64,000 nucleotides of DNA, taken from Parelaphostrongylus tenuis. Its lineage: Eukaryota; Nematoda; Chromadorea; Rhabditida; Metastrongylidae. Both the position numbers and the translations under genes were made by a program. Location of the stretch: assembly GCA_019055375.1 (NCBI GenBank), contig JAHQIW010007168.1, forward strand, positions 62,001 to 126,000, in the 5' to 3' direction. Under the pieces are notes generated by a model. That model did no database searches, was not told the origin of the DNA, and saw nothing but the letters and a program-made list of their open reading frames with translations. How positions within the stretch are numbered: position 1 is the first letter of the stretch; each line of letters begins with the position of its first letter. This document shows positions 1-10,769 of the stretch, piece after piece.

Positions 1-330
1 CTCTTGTTGTAGAGCATTGGAGTAACACTGGATCACTTTCTTAGATAAATGTGGTCATGTTATACATCATTTTGAAACGCATTTCTCGTTTTATGCTTTG
101 TTGCAAATGAAGCAAAATATTGCTTGCTATGACTTCACAGTTATTTTAGACTACATAAGGGATGGGTTGGTGCAAAACTAATTGCAGATTCACAGCGTAA
201 GTTCAAAAAAAGTCGTAAAGCAGCAGAGACAACTAGTAACATCAACATTGCATTTGGACTAGGATTTGCCAACGAATGTACAGTACAGGTGATTTAAAAA
301 GTTTCGTGAAGGAGACGCATTTCAACAATG
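1..330 (+). mobile_element. mariner remnant, 5' part with transposase N-terminus
   Basis: About 204-325 translates to a degenerate mariner DNA-binding helix-turn-helix region (AAETTSNINIAFG, then ECTVQ, then FKKFREGD), which matches the usual mariner pattern AAE-x-x-xNI-x-x-AFG...RTVQRWF-KKF-x-GD. The reading is broken by a stop at the W of the RWF position. GGTTGGTGCAAAACTAATTG at 167-186 resembles the terminal repeat of cecropia-subfamily mariners. Bases 40-110 resemble 20000-20070, where another mariner remnant lies. The catalytic domain is absent, so this is a dead fragment. Confidence 0.6.
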
Positions 331-339
331 TATAAACCA

Positions 340-420
340 TAATTAATAAGAATTTTTCTGTTTAACAGCTTTTTTAGCTGTGGTATGATGTTACAGATAT
401 ACTCAACAATGATGAGTGAT
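340..420 (-). mobile_element. SINE-A 3' tail fragment
   Basis: It carries the SINE-A tail (GTATGATGTTACAGATATAC and a degenerate CACTC) next to a short hairpin, ACAGCT-loop-AGCTGT at 365-381. The same arrangement occurs at 2646, 2935, 34629 and 41214. The tRNA-like head is missing. Confidence 0.5.
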
Positions 421-717
421 AAGTGAAGCTTTGATGTCGGACGGTAATCGTCAAACCGCAGTTACTTTAGTATCAACCACATCAGAAGTCATAGGAAAAG
501 CATCATCGTCGCTGATCTTCTTGAGAGTATGCGAGATGACGCGGAAAACTCAACGTTAACCATTCTACCATGTTCGTCATTTATAGCAATTTACAAAGGT
601 AAATGCACTCAATATGGTCTGAAACCGCGATAATTTTTACTGTTTAAAAATAAAGGAATAAAGGTTTTTGAACCTACAAAGGATTCTAAATTATGGAGAG
701 TATGACGAAATACGGTC
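421..717. other. no recognisable feature
   Basis: I see no coding, repeat or RNA signal here. The last ~20 bases are the flank of RTE copy 1. Confidence 0.4.
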
Positions 718-1620
718 AACGTCATGCGAACATTAGAATGGGACGAAATGGGAGTGAAAATTGACGGTCGACAATTAAACCATCTTCGCTTTGCTGACGA
801 TATCGTTCTCATAACACCAAACATCAGCCAAGCGGAACGAATGTTGACTGATTTCGATAACGCCTGTGGAAAGATCGGTCTTCAACTGAATCTAACGAAA
901 ACAATGTTCATGAGGAACGGATGGGTTTCTAATGCCCCATTCACGCTCAACGGAACGACAATTTCCGAATGCTCCAGTTACATCTACCTAGGTCGTGAAA
1001 TCAACATGATGAACGACCTAGCTCCAGAGTTAAGCAGGAGGAAGCGAGCGGCTTGGGGAACGTTTAAGAGCATCGAAGATGTAGTGAAGAGGACAAAGAA
1101 CATCCGACTCCGTGCCCACCTTTTCGACTCGACAATTATCCCTGCCCTAACGTATGCAGCAGAAACCTGGTCGCTACGTAAGCAGGATGAAAGATCACTT
1201 GCCGTTATCGAACGCGCAGTCGAAAGGTCGATGCTAGGAGTATCCCGTATTTCGCAAATGAGACAAAGGATCCGAACTTCCGACCTACGTCAACGATCGA
1301 AAATCAGAGACGCCGTTCTACACGCCAGGATATCGAAAATAAGGTGGGCCGGACACGTGATACGCTTCAACGACAACTGATGGACGAGAGCCGTTACCGA
1401 CTGGATTCCTCGGGACGTCAAGCGCTCTAAAGGAAGACCACTGACCCGTTGGTCCGATTTCTTCACGAAAGCGATGGAAGAAAGATATGATGCTCAGCGA
1501 ATTCCTAGAGCAAGGAGGACCCACTGGGCTTCTCTTGCACGCGATAGGGAAAAATGGAAGAGTTGCTGGTACCCGCTCGAGTCACTCGACGATCAACGGG
1601 ACGACAGGTGATACAGGTGA
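718..1620 (+). mobile_element. RTE LINE copy 1, 5'-truncated, one nonsense codon
   Basis: The reading frame 724-1611 (295 codons) covers the C-terminal part of an RTE reverse transcriptase. It has the catalytic motif FADDIVL near residue 25, the primer-grip/thumb region, and the conserved RTE tail (KIRWAGHV, RFNDN, TDWIPRD, GRP, TRWSDFF, REKW). The CGA codon found in copy 4 is TGA here (1378-1380), a C-to-T change; the frame then runs on to the natural stop at 1609-1611. The element ends in GGTGATACAGGTGA, the short tandem 3' end shared with two other copies. All sequence upstream of AACGTCATGCG is missing, as expected from 5' truncation during target-primed insertion. It is almost identical to 38478-39365. 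Confidence 0.9.
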
Positions 1621-2175
1621 TGACCGAAAACCACATTCTTATCCAAGAACGAAAAAGTATCGATGCTTTTAATTTATAACTTTTAGAATTTTATTGAGTA
1701 TCTAATTCATAATACAAATAATGTTTATGTTGCGCAGTAGCTAGAGGCGCTGTTAACTACAAAAACGGTCGTTAGTTAGAAGTCATGGCCCTAATAATCA
1801 AACCTCCATCTTTTTGATCTCGGAAAATTGGTACCGATTGTTACGGTCCTCAATATATCAATACGCATCATAAGCTATTCTGTATGCCAAATATGCATAT
1901 ATCATTTCTTACTTGTCCTTTTACCAGTTCCACGAACAATCCCCAATCTTCCAATTACCTTCCGTACGGAAGTTGTTCATTCTTCAAACTGCGTTTAGTA
2001 GTTTCGAGAGCTACGCTGTTACTACTGATTTAAAACTTTATTATCTTATCAATACTACTCAAGCGAATCAAAATAAATAACGAATTATGATTGAATCACT
2101 ATTTTTCAATAATCAAAACACTGTTGTTGAAATAAACTTGCTTCAACAGATCAACAGATCTATGCCGAGATTAAC
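1621..2175. other. no recognisable feature
   Basis: AT-rich sequence with no coding or repeat signal that I can support. Confidence 0.4.
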
Positions 2176-2495
2176 CCTTAGGACTGCGCGTGCCCAAAAG
2201 ATACACGATTTTCTTAAGCTTTTTCCTGCTGGAAAAATTTTTTTCCCAGACTTCTGGTAATTGATCCTAAGCTTGAATCTTTTAAAATATCAACAATCGG
2301 TTTATTTTTCAAAAAAAAAATTCAATGCGCTGTAGCAACGGAGATAAAATTGTGTTCCATACTTATTTTGATTTATTTGAACGGCTAGCCCATGTGGATG
2401 GCTTTTCACCTAAATCCTGGTAGCTATTCGATAGCACAAACTTCGGGAATTCTGAAGCTAAGATTGTTTTCGAAAAGGTCCTTAGAACTTTGTAG
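2176..2495 (+). mobile_element. diverged J-family TIR element fragment
   Basis: It shares the phrases CATTCGATAGCR, TTTTCGAAAAGG and ...TTGTAGCGGC, with the same order and spacing, with the J elements at 30795-31030 and 47320-47370. The similarity is patchy, so the assignment is tentative. Confidence 0.35.
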
Positions 2496-2639
2496 CGGCT
2501 ATAAGTGGATCACGTTTCACTTACGAAGTTTTTTCGCACATGAGAGTTATACACGCACGAAAAGCATATAAGCGTGTAGAGAAAATCACAGAGTATCAGA
2601 GTGACATAAAGCTTTGAAGTTCTAATGATATTCTTTATA

Positions 2640-2810
2640 TTTAGGCGCTTATAGCGGTAGTATGATGTACTCCAAATATATAACCATTGATGTAGAGTGA
2701 TGTGCAAAACTTTCGCGTCAGGCGGGACTACAACCCGCACCTCACTCTTTCCGGGAATGTGTGCTCTATCCATTACACTACTGAAGCCCATTTTGCACAT
2801 GGCTTTTTCT
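2640..2810 (-). mobile_element. SINE-A copy with tRNA-like head
   Basis: On the minus strand it starts with a tRNA-like region holding an A box (GTAGTGTAATGGATAGAGCAC) and a B-box-like GGGTTGTAGTCC. The family body follows (GACGCGAAAGTTTTGCAC, CACTCTACATCA), then the tail hairpin CGCT/AGCG at 2646-2656. The head is too degenerate to be a working tRNA gene. Confidence 0.65.
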
Positions 2811-2929
2811 ACGCTACAGCGCACCTATCTGTCAGCCGCCAGCCGTACGACTTGGCCCGGGTAATCGGTCTCGACACTGGACCCCGTCACGCTAACAAAT
2901 ATTAGGTATTATAGATCGAATGATATTTT

Positions 2930-3005
2930 TTTTAACCGCTTATAGCGGTATATGATGTTTCAAATATATACCCACTGATGTAGAGCTATGTGCAAAACCT
3001 TAAAA
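2930..3005 (-). mobile_element. SINE-A tail fragment
   Basis: A second tail lies 280 bp from the previous copy: hairpin ACCGCT/AGCGGT at 2935-2949, then TATATGATG, ATATATA and the degenerate CACTCTACATCA block. There is no head. Confidence 0.55.
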
Positions 3006-3127
3006 TTCGATTTTTCTAGAAACGTGGAAAACTCAATCCAAATAACAAAAATCGCTCGCCACTTGCAAATAGTGGTATGCGGTAGATCAACTACCGCTCT
3101 CAAATAACTAATAAGTGGCCGATTATG

Positions 3128-3166
3128 ATATATATATATGTACATGTATATATATATGTATATGAT
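3128..3166. repeat. (AT)n microsatellite with GTAC interruptions
   Basis: A run of alternating TA broken by TGTACATG and GTAT units. Confidence 0.8.
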
Positions 3167-3169
3167 TAT

Positions 3170-4065
3170 ACTTACCATAGCAACCCTTCCGTACATATAT
3201 GGTGTGAGTGACTTAGCTATATCCATGATTATGGCACATGGTACTGCTGAATCCGTTGCGCCAATCATTACTTCTCTGTAATAAGTATGATTTCTTTTTT
3301 TCGAAACCCTTATTACGCTTTTTCCCCCTTTTCTCAAAAGCATATAGGCAGTTCTATGCCTTATTCTCTACATTGTACAGAACATCTTATATCTCTTCAA
3401 ACTACCATATAATTGTAGTTTAGTCGATATTGTTCTCTGAACTACTCGTTCATCACATTCCTTGGGCCAATATTTAATTCGTATGACCATAGTTGTCTTG
3501 TTGGCACACCCTTGGTCATTCTTCTACTCTAACAGTTCAAGCGTAATTCTGCCCTGGCTACCTTTTGATCACTTAAGAAACGAAAAAAGAAGCTCAAGTC
3601 AACTGCAAACCTGATCAACCAAATACCTCCACGACTTCAATGCAATAACACTTATATCTAAATTTCAATGGAATTGGAAGCAAATAGCTTCTTCATACAC
3701 TCATCACTTTCTGAAAATCGTCTCCAAAATATTCAGCGTGGAGATTTAGCGCAATTAATTAAGATATATGGGTAAAGGACCCCTCTCTTGAAACTTGGAG
3801 TTTGAGCCACGAATCATGTCAGGGTCACTGAAGACGATGGCATCATCTCGCCAAACATGCGCAACTCTTCTTGCGATAGTCATATGACAATGAGAATAGG
3901 AACAACATCATGATGTAACTGAGTGGTCGAAGTCAAATAAACTTTGCTTCACTGGTTGTGGTACTCAGAAGATCAATTAATAGCCAACGCGGAAAATGAT
4001 AGTGTTTAACACAAGACTTGTCATCACATTTTTTACAGTGCGGATCTCAACAATTCTTGCATTAG
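3170..4065. other. no recognisable feature
   Basis: I see no gene, SINE head or inverted repeat. Confidence 0.4.
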
Positions 4066-4069
4066 ATTC

Positions 4070-4265
4070 CTGAGCTCGAACTCAATATTCCGAAGTTCTT
4101 TGAACATTTTGAGAGTTTTTTGACCTACTATTTGAAAAAACCGTCCTCTTTATGGATGCCGTGACTTGCTGGTTGAGTCGAATATCCTTACAATATTGAA
4201 TTAGCTGGGTTAGATTACAATCAACACTGCAAGAGAGTGTTGCGAGAGGTGATTGTACCAGCAAA
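4070..4265 (-). mobile_element. diverged SINE-B copy
   Basis: It aligns by eye with 45125-45245: TGGATGCCGTG, GAGTCGAATATCCTTACAAT, ATTGAATTAGC and AAGAGAGTGTTGCGAG. The head is lost. Confidence 0.45.
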
Positions 4266-4269
4266 CCCT

Positions 4270-5100
4270 AATAAAAACGCCTCGATTAAGACTGGTCATT
4301 TGACACTCGCCTCACTAGCTCTGTTCTCAGATGAAAACAGCTGTTCGGTTCCTGAATGTTACTAGCGCATGTTCAAAAAGGCGATCATATGAAGGAAAAA
4401 GACTGCAAGGAATTATAGAGAACGCCAAAAGTTCTGATATAGCAAAAGAACTCTCAATGAGATAGAGGATAAATGGTTTCAATGAAGCAAGTTGCAATTG
4501 ATAAAGATTAGCACTTATCTTCACAGGACGACTGCAGTGCAATGATCAAAATGTCCTGCATAGACACTAAACCGCTCACCGGCTTGATAGCGCCCCGGGA
4601 ATACCACATCCCTCATCCCCGGTATAAGCAAATAGTTACCAGACTTGTCCGAGAGGAAAATACAGTATTAACTTACATCAGTAGGCCATCACAAGTCATT
4701 CAATGGGCTAAACATGCACCCAATCACTTTCCACGATGCTTGACGACGTCGAATGTGCAGTATATTGGGTGCCGCGAACTGGACCAAAAGTTAGTATAGG
4801 TACGGTATATACTGCACATTTTGGGTTCAATGGGCCTTCGGTTCTCAACATACTCTAGAAATTCATTCGAGACCTAACCAAAGGCAAATCAAAAAAGGAG
4901 AGCTGAAAGCTAAAGGGACAACTTGTGCACTTGATATCTACAAAAAAATCTCTCTTCGAAAAATTTTACTGACGCGGTTATTCGACTAACAATTGACTAT
5001 GTTTCCATTTCGATCGACAGGATCAATGATGCTTATCATATAAAACGCGCGCATATGAAAATACCAGAATGATGTCAACATAAGCTGCAAAATCATTTCA
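4270..5100. other. no gene; one imperfect inverted repeat
   Basis: An imperfect inverted repeat pairs GAATGTGCAGTATATTGGG (4750) with the region TATATACTGCACATTTTGGG (4807). Nothing else stands out. Confidence 0.35.
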
Positions 5101-5104
5101 AATC

Positions 5105-8100
5105 ACCTGTGGTCCCGTTGATCGTCGAGTGACTTGAGCGGGTACCAGCAACACTTCCATTTTTCCCTATCGCGCGCAAAAGCCCCGTAGCCCCGTGGGT
5201 CCCCCTCGCTTCAGAGATTCGCTGAGCATCATATCTTTCTTCCATACCTTTCGTGAAGAATCGGACCAACGGATCGGTGGCCTTCCTGTGGAGCGCTTGA
5301 AGTCACGAGGAATCCAATCGGTAACGGCTCTCGCCCATCGGTAATCGTTGAAACGCATCAAGTGTTCGGCCCACCTTATTTTCGATATCTTGGCGTGTAA
5401 AACGGCGTCTGTGATTTTCGATCGTTGACGTAGGTCGGAACTTCGGATCACTTCTCTCATTTGCGGGAAACGGGATACTCCTAGCATCGACCTTTCGACT
5501 GCGCGTTTGATAACGCCAAGTGATCTTTCATCCTTTTACGTAGCGACCTGGTTTCTGCTACAAACGTTAAGGCAGGAATAATCGTCGAGTCAAATAGGCA
5601 CGAAGTCGGATGTTCTTTGTCCTCTTCAATACATCTTTGATGTACCTAAACGTGCCCCAAACCGCTCGTTTCCTCCTGCTTAACTCTGGAGCTAGGTCGT
5701 TCATTATGTTGACTTCACGACCTAGATAGACGTAACTGGAGCATTCGGAGATTGTCGTTCTGTTGAGCATGAATGGGGCATTCAAAACCCATCCGCTCCT
5801 CATGAACATCGTTCTCGTTAGATTTAGTAGAAGACCAATATTTCCATAGGCGTTATTGAAATCGGTCAACAGTCGTTCCGCTTGGCTTATGTTTGGTGTT
5901 ATGAGGACGATAGCGTCAGCAAAGCGAAGATGGTTTCGTCAATTTTCACTCCCATATCGTTGCATTCTAATGTTCGCATGACGTTTCGTAAGTGGCAGTG
6001 AACAGTTTTGGCGATATTGTATCGCCTTGTCGAATCTCTCTTCTCACGTCAATGGTGATATTGTTGTAGAATGGAGATATTTGGTCGTGAAATCTTTATA
6101 AAGCTCACGAAGGATCATTATCTACCGAGTAGGGACGCCTGGATATCGAGAGCCTCTATAACCGCTTCTGTTTCCACTGAATCAAAGGCTTTCTTCAGAT
6201 CGATGAAAGTGAGAGAGAGTGGTTGTTTGTACTCTCGTGAAACTTCAGTGAGTCTTGTAACCGTGTGGATGTGGTCTATAGTACTAAATCCTTTTCGAAA
6301 CCCTGCTTGTTCGCATGGCTGTCCTTCGTCCAGTGTTCTGCCAATCCTATTTAGGATGACTCGAGTAAAGGGTTTATAGACAAGAGACAACAAGCAGACT
6401 GGGCGATAATTACCTATGTCGTGAAGGTCTCCCTTTTTGAACAACAATACGGTCTTGTTGGTTTTCCATTAAATGGGGACCTTGCATTCTGACAGGTAGC
6501 GAGTGAAGAGCCGAGCCAGGGTGTTGATGAGGACTGGTGGCAGGTTCTTCAGGTGTTCTGGTCTAATCCTATCTGAAGCGGGTGTTGTTCTATTCTTCAC
6601 CGACGATATAGCACGTCAGAGTTCGGAAGGGATGACCGGTGGAACGACATATTCATCCTCTTTCAATCTATATGACGGCAGGAGGACATGGCTAGCGAAG
6701 AGATCCGAGTAGTATTGGTGGATGATTTTCTCCATAGCCATTCTGTAAGCTGTAAGTGCCCCGTCAGGGCATCGGAGTGCAACTATCTTGGCCATAGAAC
6801 TGCCAAAGCCTAGTTGGGCTTTGCGAATGCTCTTCCCAGCTTCTGCAGCTTCTATGAGAACTGCTGCTCGTCTCTTTTGAGGTCTTCTTCAATCGCTTCT
6901 CTGCAGCGTTTCGCAAGTTCGGACGTAAGGCTCCGGTTGCCTGTAGCTCGTTAGATTCCACGTTGACGTATCAGCTCGAGTGTATACGGAGACAAGCGTC
7001 TCCTCGTGACCTTAGGACTCTCGGCTTTCATAGCGCTAAGTGAAGAGTTCAACGAGCCGATCGTATTCTTTGTCAATGTTGTCGACAATGGTATCTTCCC
7101 AAAAGCCGACTAATGATTTGAATACATCCTAGTTTATGGTAGTTCTGGAACTTCGCTGTTTGAATTTAGCGGCTTTCTCTCCTCTCCGCAAAAAACGGAA
7201 CTTTGCGCGAAGGAGGCGATGGTCTGATCCACTGAGAACTTTGGAACAACAGCGACATCGGTCAGGCAAAACCTTCGATTTACTAAGATAAGGTCTATTT
7301 CGTTATGGTACTCTTCATTGGGAGGCTCCTACGTCCATCGCTGAGAGTGAGGCTCTTAGAATTGTGAGTTACCATGAATGGTTTGGATCGTCATGATAAA
7401 CTCAGATAGCCTCTCACCCTGTTCATTCCATTCTAATCCGTGGGTCCCAATGTGACGTTCTTCAGGCGTTCTTCCAGGTCCAGTTTTTATTATAATCTCC
7501 GACAATGACCTTGAAGAATGCATGATCTTCTCTAAAGAATTTTTTTGGGTCCATATAGAACATTTTGACTTCGTCTTCGTCATAGCTTGATGTTGGTGCG
7601 CAAGCAACGAGGACTTTCAAAGCCGGCATAGAATCACATCGTTTCAACCGTAATCATCCGATAAGGTTGTTAATTGTTCAAACGAATCGATATTCACGGT
7701 CAAATTCGATTTGACCAGGACGCCAACGCCGCCGACACCTCTGCTATCACATGTTCCAAGTAACAGTTCTTCTCCGGTGTCATAAACAGCGTGAGAAGGA
7801 TGGCGTCTTCTCGTCTCAGCCAGGCCAATGACGTCGTACCTTATCCTTCTTGCTTGAATCAATCGATCATCTACAGCGGATTCGTGAGCAAGGGTTCTTG
7901 CATTGTAAGTACAGAACATTATTTTAGTCCGTTTCGATCTTGGTAGCCTAGCTTAGCCCTGAGATTTTAGCAGCCTTACGCACTCGTCCTATCTGTCGCT
8001 GCCGTACCAAGGGCTCCTTCGGAGTCAGAGGAATGAGGCCCATACTTGTTACTGTTTTTGCATTTTGGTATCCAATGTATAGCTTGCCAGGCTCTAAACG

Positions 8101-8425
8101 TGGGGGCTGGGTACTCACAAGTAGCTTGCCAGTCTCTCTCGGAAGAGCGGGGAGCTTACTTGTTGGAGGCCACTCCTAACCGCCTCTCATGTACTTCCCA
8201 GCCTCTTTTTGCAGGCTTTTGGCCGAGTTCGTAGAGATAGAGTTTTGTCAAGTCGGCGCTGCAGAAGCAGGGAGCTCATCCCCTGAATCCACTTGCGTCT
8301 TGGGAAGCACACGACCGCTTTTGGTTCGCATTTATTACCCTATCCACCACCTGGGGACGCGCCACGTGCCCTCGCGACTAACCGGGCGGGATCCCTCAAA
8401 GAGGGAGGTCCATGGACCCTTCAAA
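5105..8425 (-). mobile_element. RTE LINE copy 2, nearly full length, inactivated
   Basis: Read on the minus strand. The 5' end near 8425 is GC-rich leader. An apurinic-type endonuclease N-terminus follows at 7919-7644 (CTYNARTL, IRYDVIGLAETRRRH), with more endonuclease to ~7356. The reverse transcriptase begins near 6447 (KGD, NYRPVCLLS, GFRKGFSTIDHI). Palm motif A is FIDLKKAFDS near 6200, and the RTE C-terminus is at 5487-5167. Frames change repeatedly, so it is dead. The motif C catalytic pair reads FADA, not FADD, near 5915. The 3' end is GGACCACAGGTG, without the second GATACAGGTG unit. At about 3.3 kb it has the expected RTE length and is the reference for the truncated copies here. Confidence 0.88.
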
Positions 8426-8429
8426 ATAC

Positions 8430-8733
8430 TGACAGCAGTATGATTATAATTGGACCATAATGACGCATACTGGATAGTAGCATAATACATTCATACCGAT
8501 AAAAAGATAAAGTAAAGTCTTTTACACAACTCTCTCGTCTATAACCCTTCTTCTAGCTACCAAAAAACTACTTCAAGAATTTTGAAAATTGACCTTTCGT
8601 GCAATGAAGAACATTTGCTCGCATTCGAAGTGGGCCAAACAGCAGTGAGTGCGCAATCTCGGATTGGCTAAGTATAAGAAGAACCACAAGCCAACGGTTG
8701 CCTGCACTTTGCAACCGGCACTACTGTTTTGAA
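8430..8733. other. no recognisable feature
   Basis: A spacer between the RTE and the palindrome, with no supported feature. Confidence 0.4.
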
Positions 8734-9186
8734 ACTGGGAAGAATACTTCTTCTATCGACTGCTTTTTTTTACAGACCCGCTCAAAATGATTTAATCTGA
8801 TAAGGATATGACATATTTTGAGCCATAGGTCTAGTGCTATATAGGCGCCTATTTCGTCCTATTGGGACTCGAAATAGGCGCCTATATAGCACTAGACCTA
8901 TGGCTCAAAATATGTCATATCCTTATCAGATTAAATCATTTTGAGCGGGTCTGTAAAAAAAGCAGTCGATAGAAGAAGTATAGTTCATTTTAAAAGCCGT
9001 AAGCTCGACTGCCGGTCACCACAAAGTCAGGTAAGACCATCATCCGACTTTGGGTGATTAGTTTTTACTCGGCGCCGATTCCTTTAGAGGATTATTTAAC
9101 CTCAAGGGATCGACGGAACCGAGGGAGGGTGCTACTGATGAGTCCCAATAGGACGAAATAGGCGCCTATATAGCACTGGGAAGAAT
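8734..9186. mobile_element. fold-back palindrome flanked by 12-bp direct repeats
   Basis: The arms are 8745-8856 and 8870-8980, with a 13-nt loop. They are identical over 111 positions except for one T-run length (8 T against 7 A). The segment 9138-9174 is the reverse complement of 8833-8869, that is, arm end plus loop. ACTGGGAAGAAT occurs directly at 8734-8745 and 9175-9186, bracketing the structure like a target-site duplication. The interior (8983-9174, minus) contains CTCATCAGT, as in the D repeats. Confidence 0.85.
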
Positions 9187-9238
9187 TATGAAAAAACATA
9201 AGCGAATTACAATGACATTGAACACATATAGTCTGATG

Positions 9239-9465
9239 GAATGTTTTAAGCCTTTCAGAGGTCTGATATATGAAATCTCTAGTGGTGTACGTACATGTCG
9301 GCGTATTCTCGCACGCCTCATCAGTACCACTTACCTTTCGGTTCGCTCCTACAACTGGTGGCAGCGGTGCCAATGAGGTATCAATCTCAACGAAGTCAAA
9401 ATATCAACCAGGTGTTGCGGCCTACACCGATTTTCAGTCGATGACTCACGGTTGCTAACAAAGCA
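9239..9465 (+). mobile_element. D-family repeat
   Basis: It shares CTTTTCAGAGGT, GGCGTATTCT...GC-CCTCATCAGTACC and CCTACAACT-TGG with 41285-41590 and 24655-24830. It carries the common core GTCGGCG...CTCATCAGT at 9297-9325. Confidence 0.55.
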
Positions 9466-9880
9466 TACAGCAGTACCTTACAATCGATAATGAGCACAGT
9501 CAAGATAATCTAATTCAATAGGTTTGATTACTTTATTGTACGAAAACACTGTAGAAAATGAACGATACATTCACAGGAGGAGTTAATGCTTGCTTATGCT
9601 CTTCTTGAAGACATCTTTTCATAACGCTGCATCGACGTTTTAGCACAAACTTAGTAACAGAAGAATAACTAACCCCGGCAAAATTTTTGAATCATAATGA
9701 CACGCCAATACCAAACGACGTGGTGCATTCACTCCGTTTGTTACGATGAGATTCCGGAAATTTTTCATACCATACGGCGTTTTGTGCTGAAATTTATACG
9801 ATTCTGAAGAAATAACAATTGAACTCTAAGTCCACTCTACTGCCACATAAATGCTGCTCAGTGAAATTTTCTAAACAACT
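9466..9880. other. no recognisable feature
   Basis: No supported signal before the mariner TIR. Confidence 0.4.
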
Positions 9881-9883
9881 GTA

Positions 9884-10767
9884 TTGGGTTGCCCCATAAA
9901 TTGTTTCGCATTTTTATTGTGCTCAATTTTTCTTAAATACAAGTAGGTCACTGCCAAAAGGCTGTGGTATATTGGTGAATGTACTAGTAACACTTCGATT
10001 CGACAGTACCACCATCGCTCGCAACTCAAAGGAAATGTGTGTTTTGAGGGGCACCCCACGTATTGACTCACTACGACCGGACGGACCGTGCTGCGCGTGA
10101 CTATCTGCGAAAGTCTTCTGCTCCGACCAAATATTCTCAAGTCGATTATCACTGAAGATGAGTCCTGGGTCTGCTACGAGAACAAGCCTACTATCTCGCG
10201 GCAAACACTCGTCAGCTCAACCAAGGCCTAAGTTCCCTGTTCGGTAGATAATGCTCTCACTTTTCTGAGTTTGTCAAGGCATGCTCTACTCGACAACAAG
10301 CAGAAAATTAATGCCGACGTCTACGGGGAACACCTCCGGAAGTTGGCTCCAGCAAACCGCAAGAAGCGCCCGGAATGACTCAGTTTCGCTCTTATTCAAA
10401 ATGACGCTCGACCACACATTGCAAAGCCGACTCGATTTTCGGAGAAACTGGGTTGCCCCACGGTACCACACCACCGTATAGCCCTGATACTGCTCCATCG
10501 GATTATTATTTCTTTTGTGTCATAAAGCAATAGCACCGGTGGAAGAAAGATCCAACGGCTACAACTAGCTCACATATGATCTCATATACTTCTTGGATCG
10601 CCAGCTTCATTATTTCTGTGAGGAAGGCATACAATCATTGTTCAGCAAATGGTTGCATTTGATTGACCGGAATGGTGAGTATATGTTGACTAATCGGTCT
10701 CTCATGAATATTCAACACCTGAATTGACAGAAGTGTCGAAATATGAAAAAATTATAGAACAACCCAA
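9884..10767 (+). mobile_element. decayed mariner with both terminal repeats
   Basis: Terminal inverted repeats begin TTGGGTTGCCCCATAAAT on the left and, on the right (minus strand), TTGGGTTGTTCTATAATT. Each is next to a TA dinucleotide, the mariner target duplication. Inside, the plus strand reads transposase fragments: ITEDESWVCYEN at ~10150-10185 (the first catalytic Asp block), INADVYGEHLRKLAPANRKKRPE at ~10306-10376 (split by frame changes), then IQNDARPHIA (~10395-10425), the second catalytic Asp block, and a degenerate PPYSPD-x-APSDYYFF. At about 880 bp it is shorter than a 1.3-kb mariner, so it is deleted as well as frameshifted. Confidence 0.8.
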
Positions 10768-10769
10768 TA

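Noticed and set aside
700..1635. TATGACGAAATAC / GATGACCGAAAACC flanking RTE copy 1 as a target-site duplication
   Set aside because: The match is imperfect and does not abut the 5' break; too weak to claim.
2510..2824. 104-codon minus-strand ORF
   Set aside because: It lies across a SINE-A copy and its tRNA-like head; the reading is accidental.
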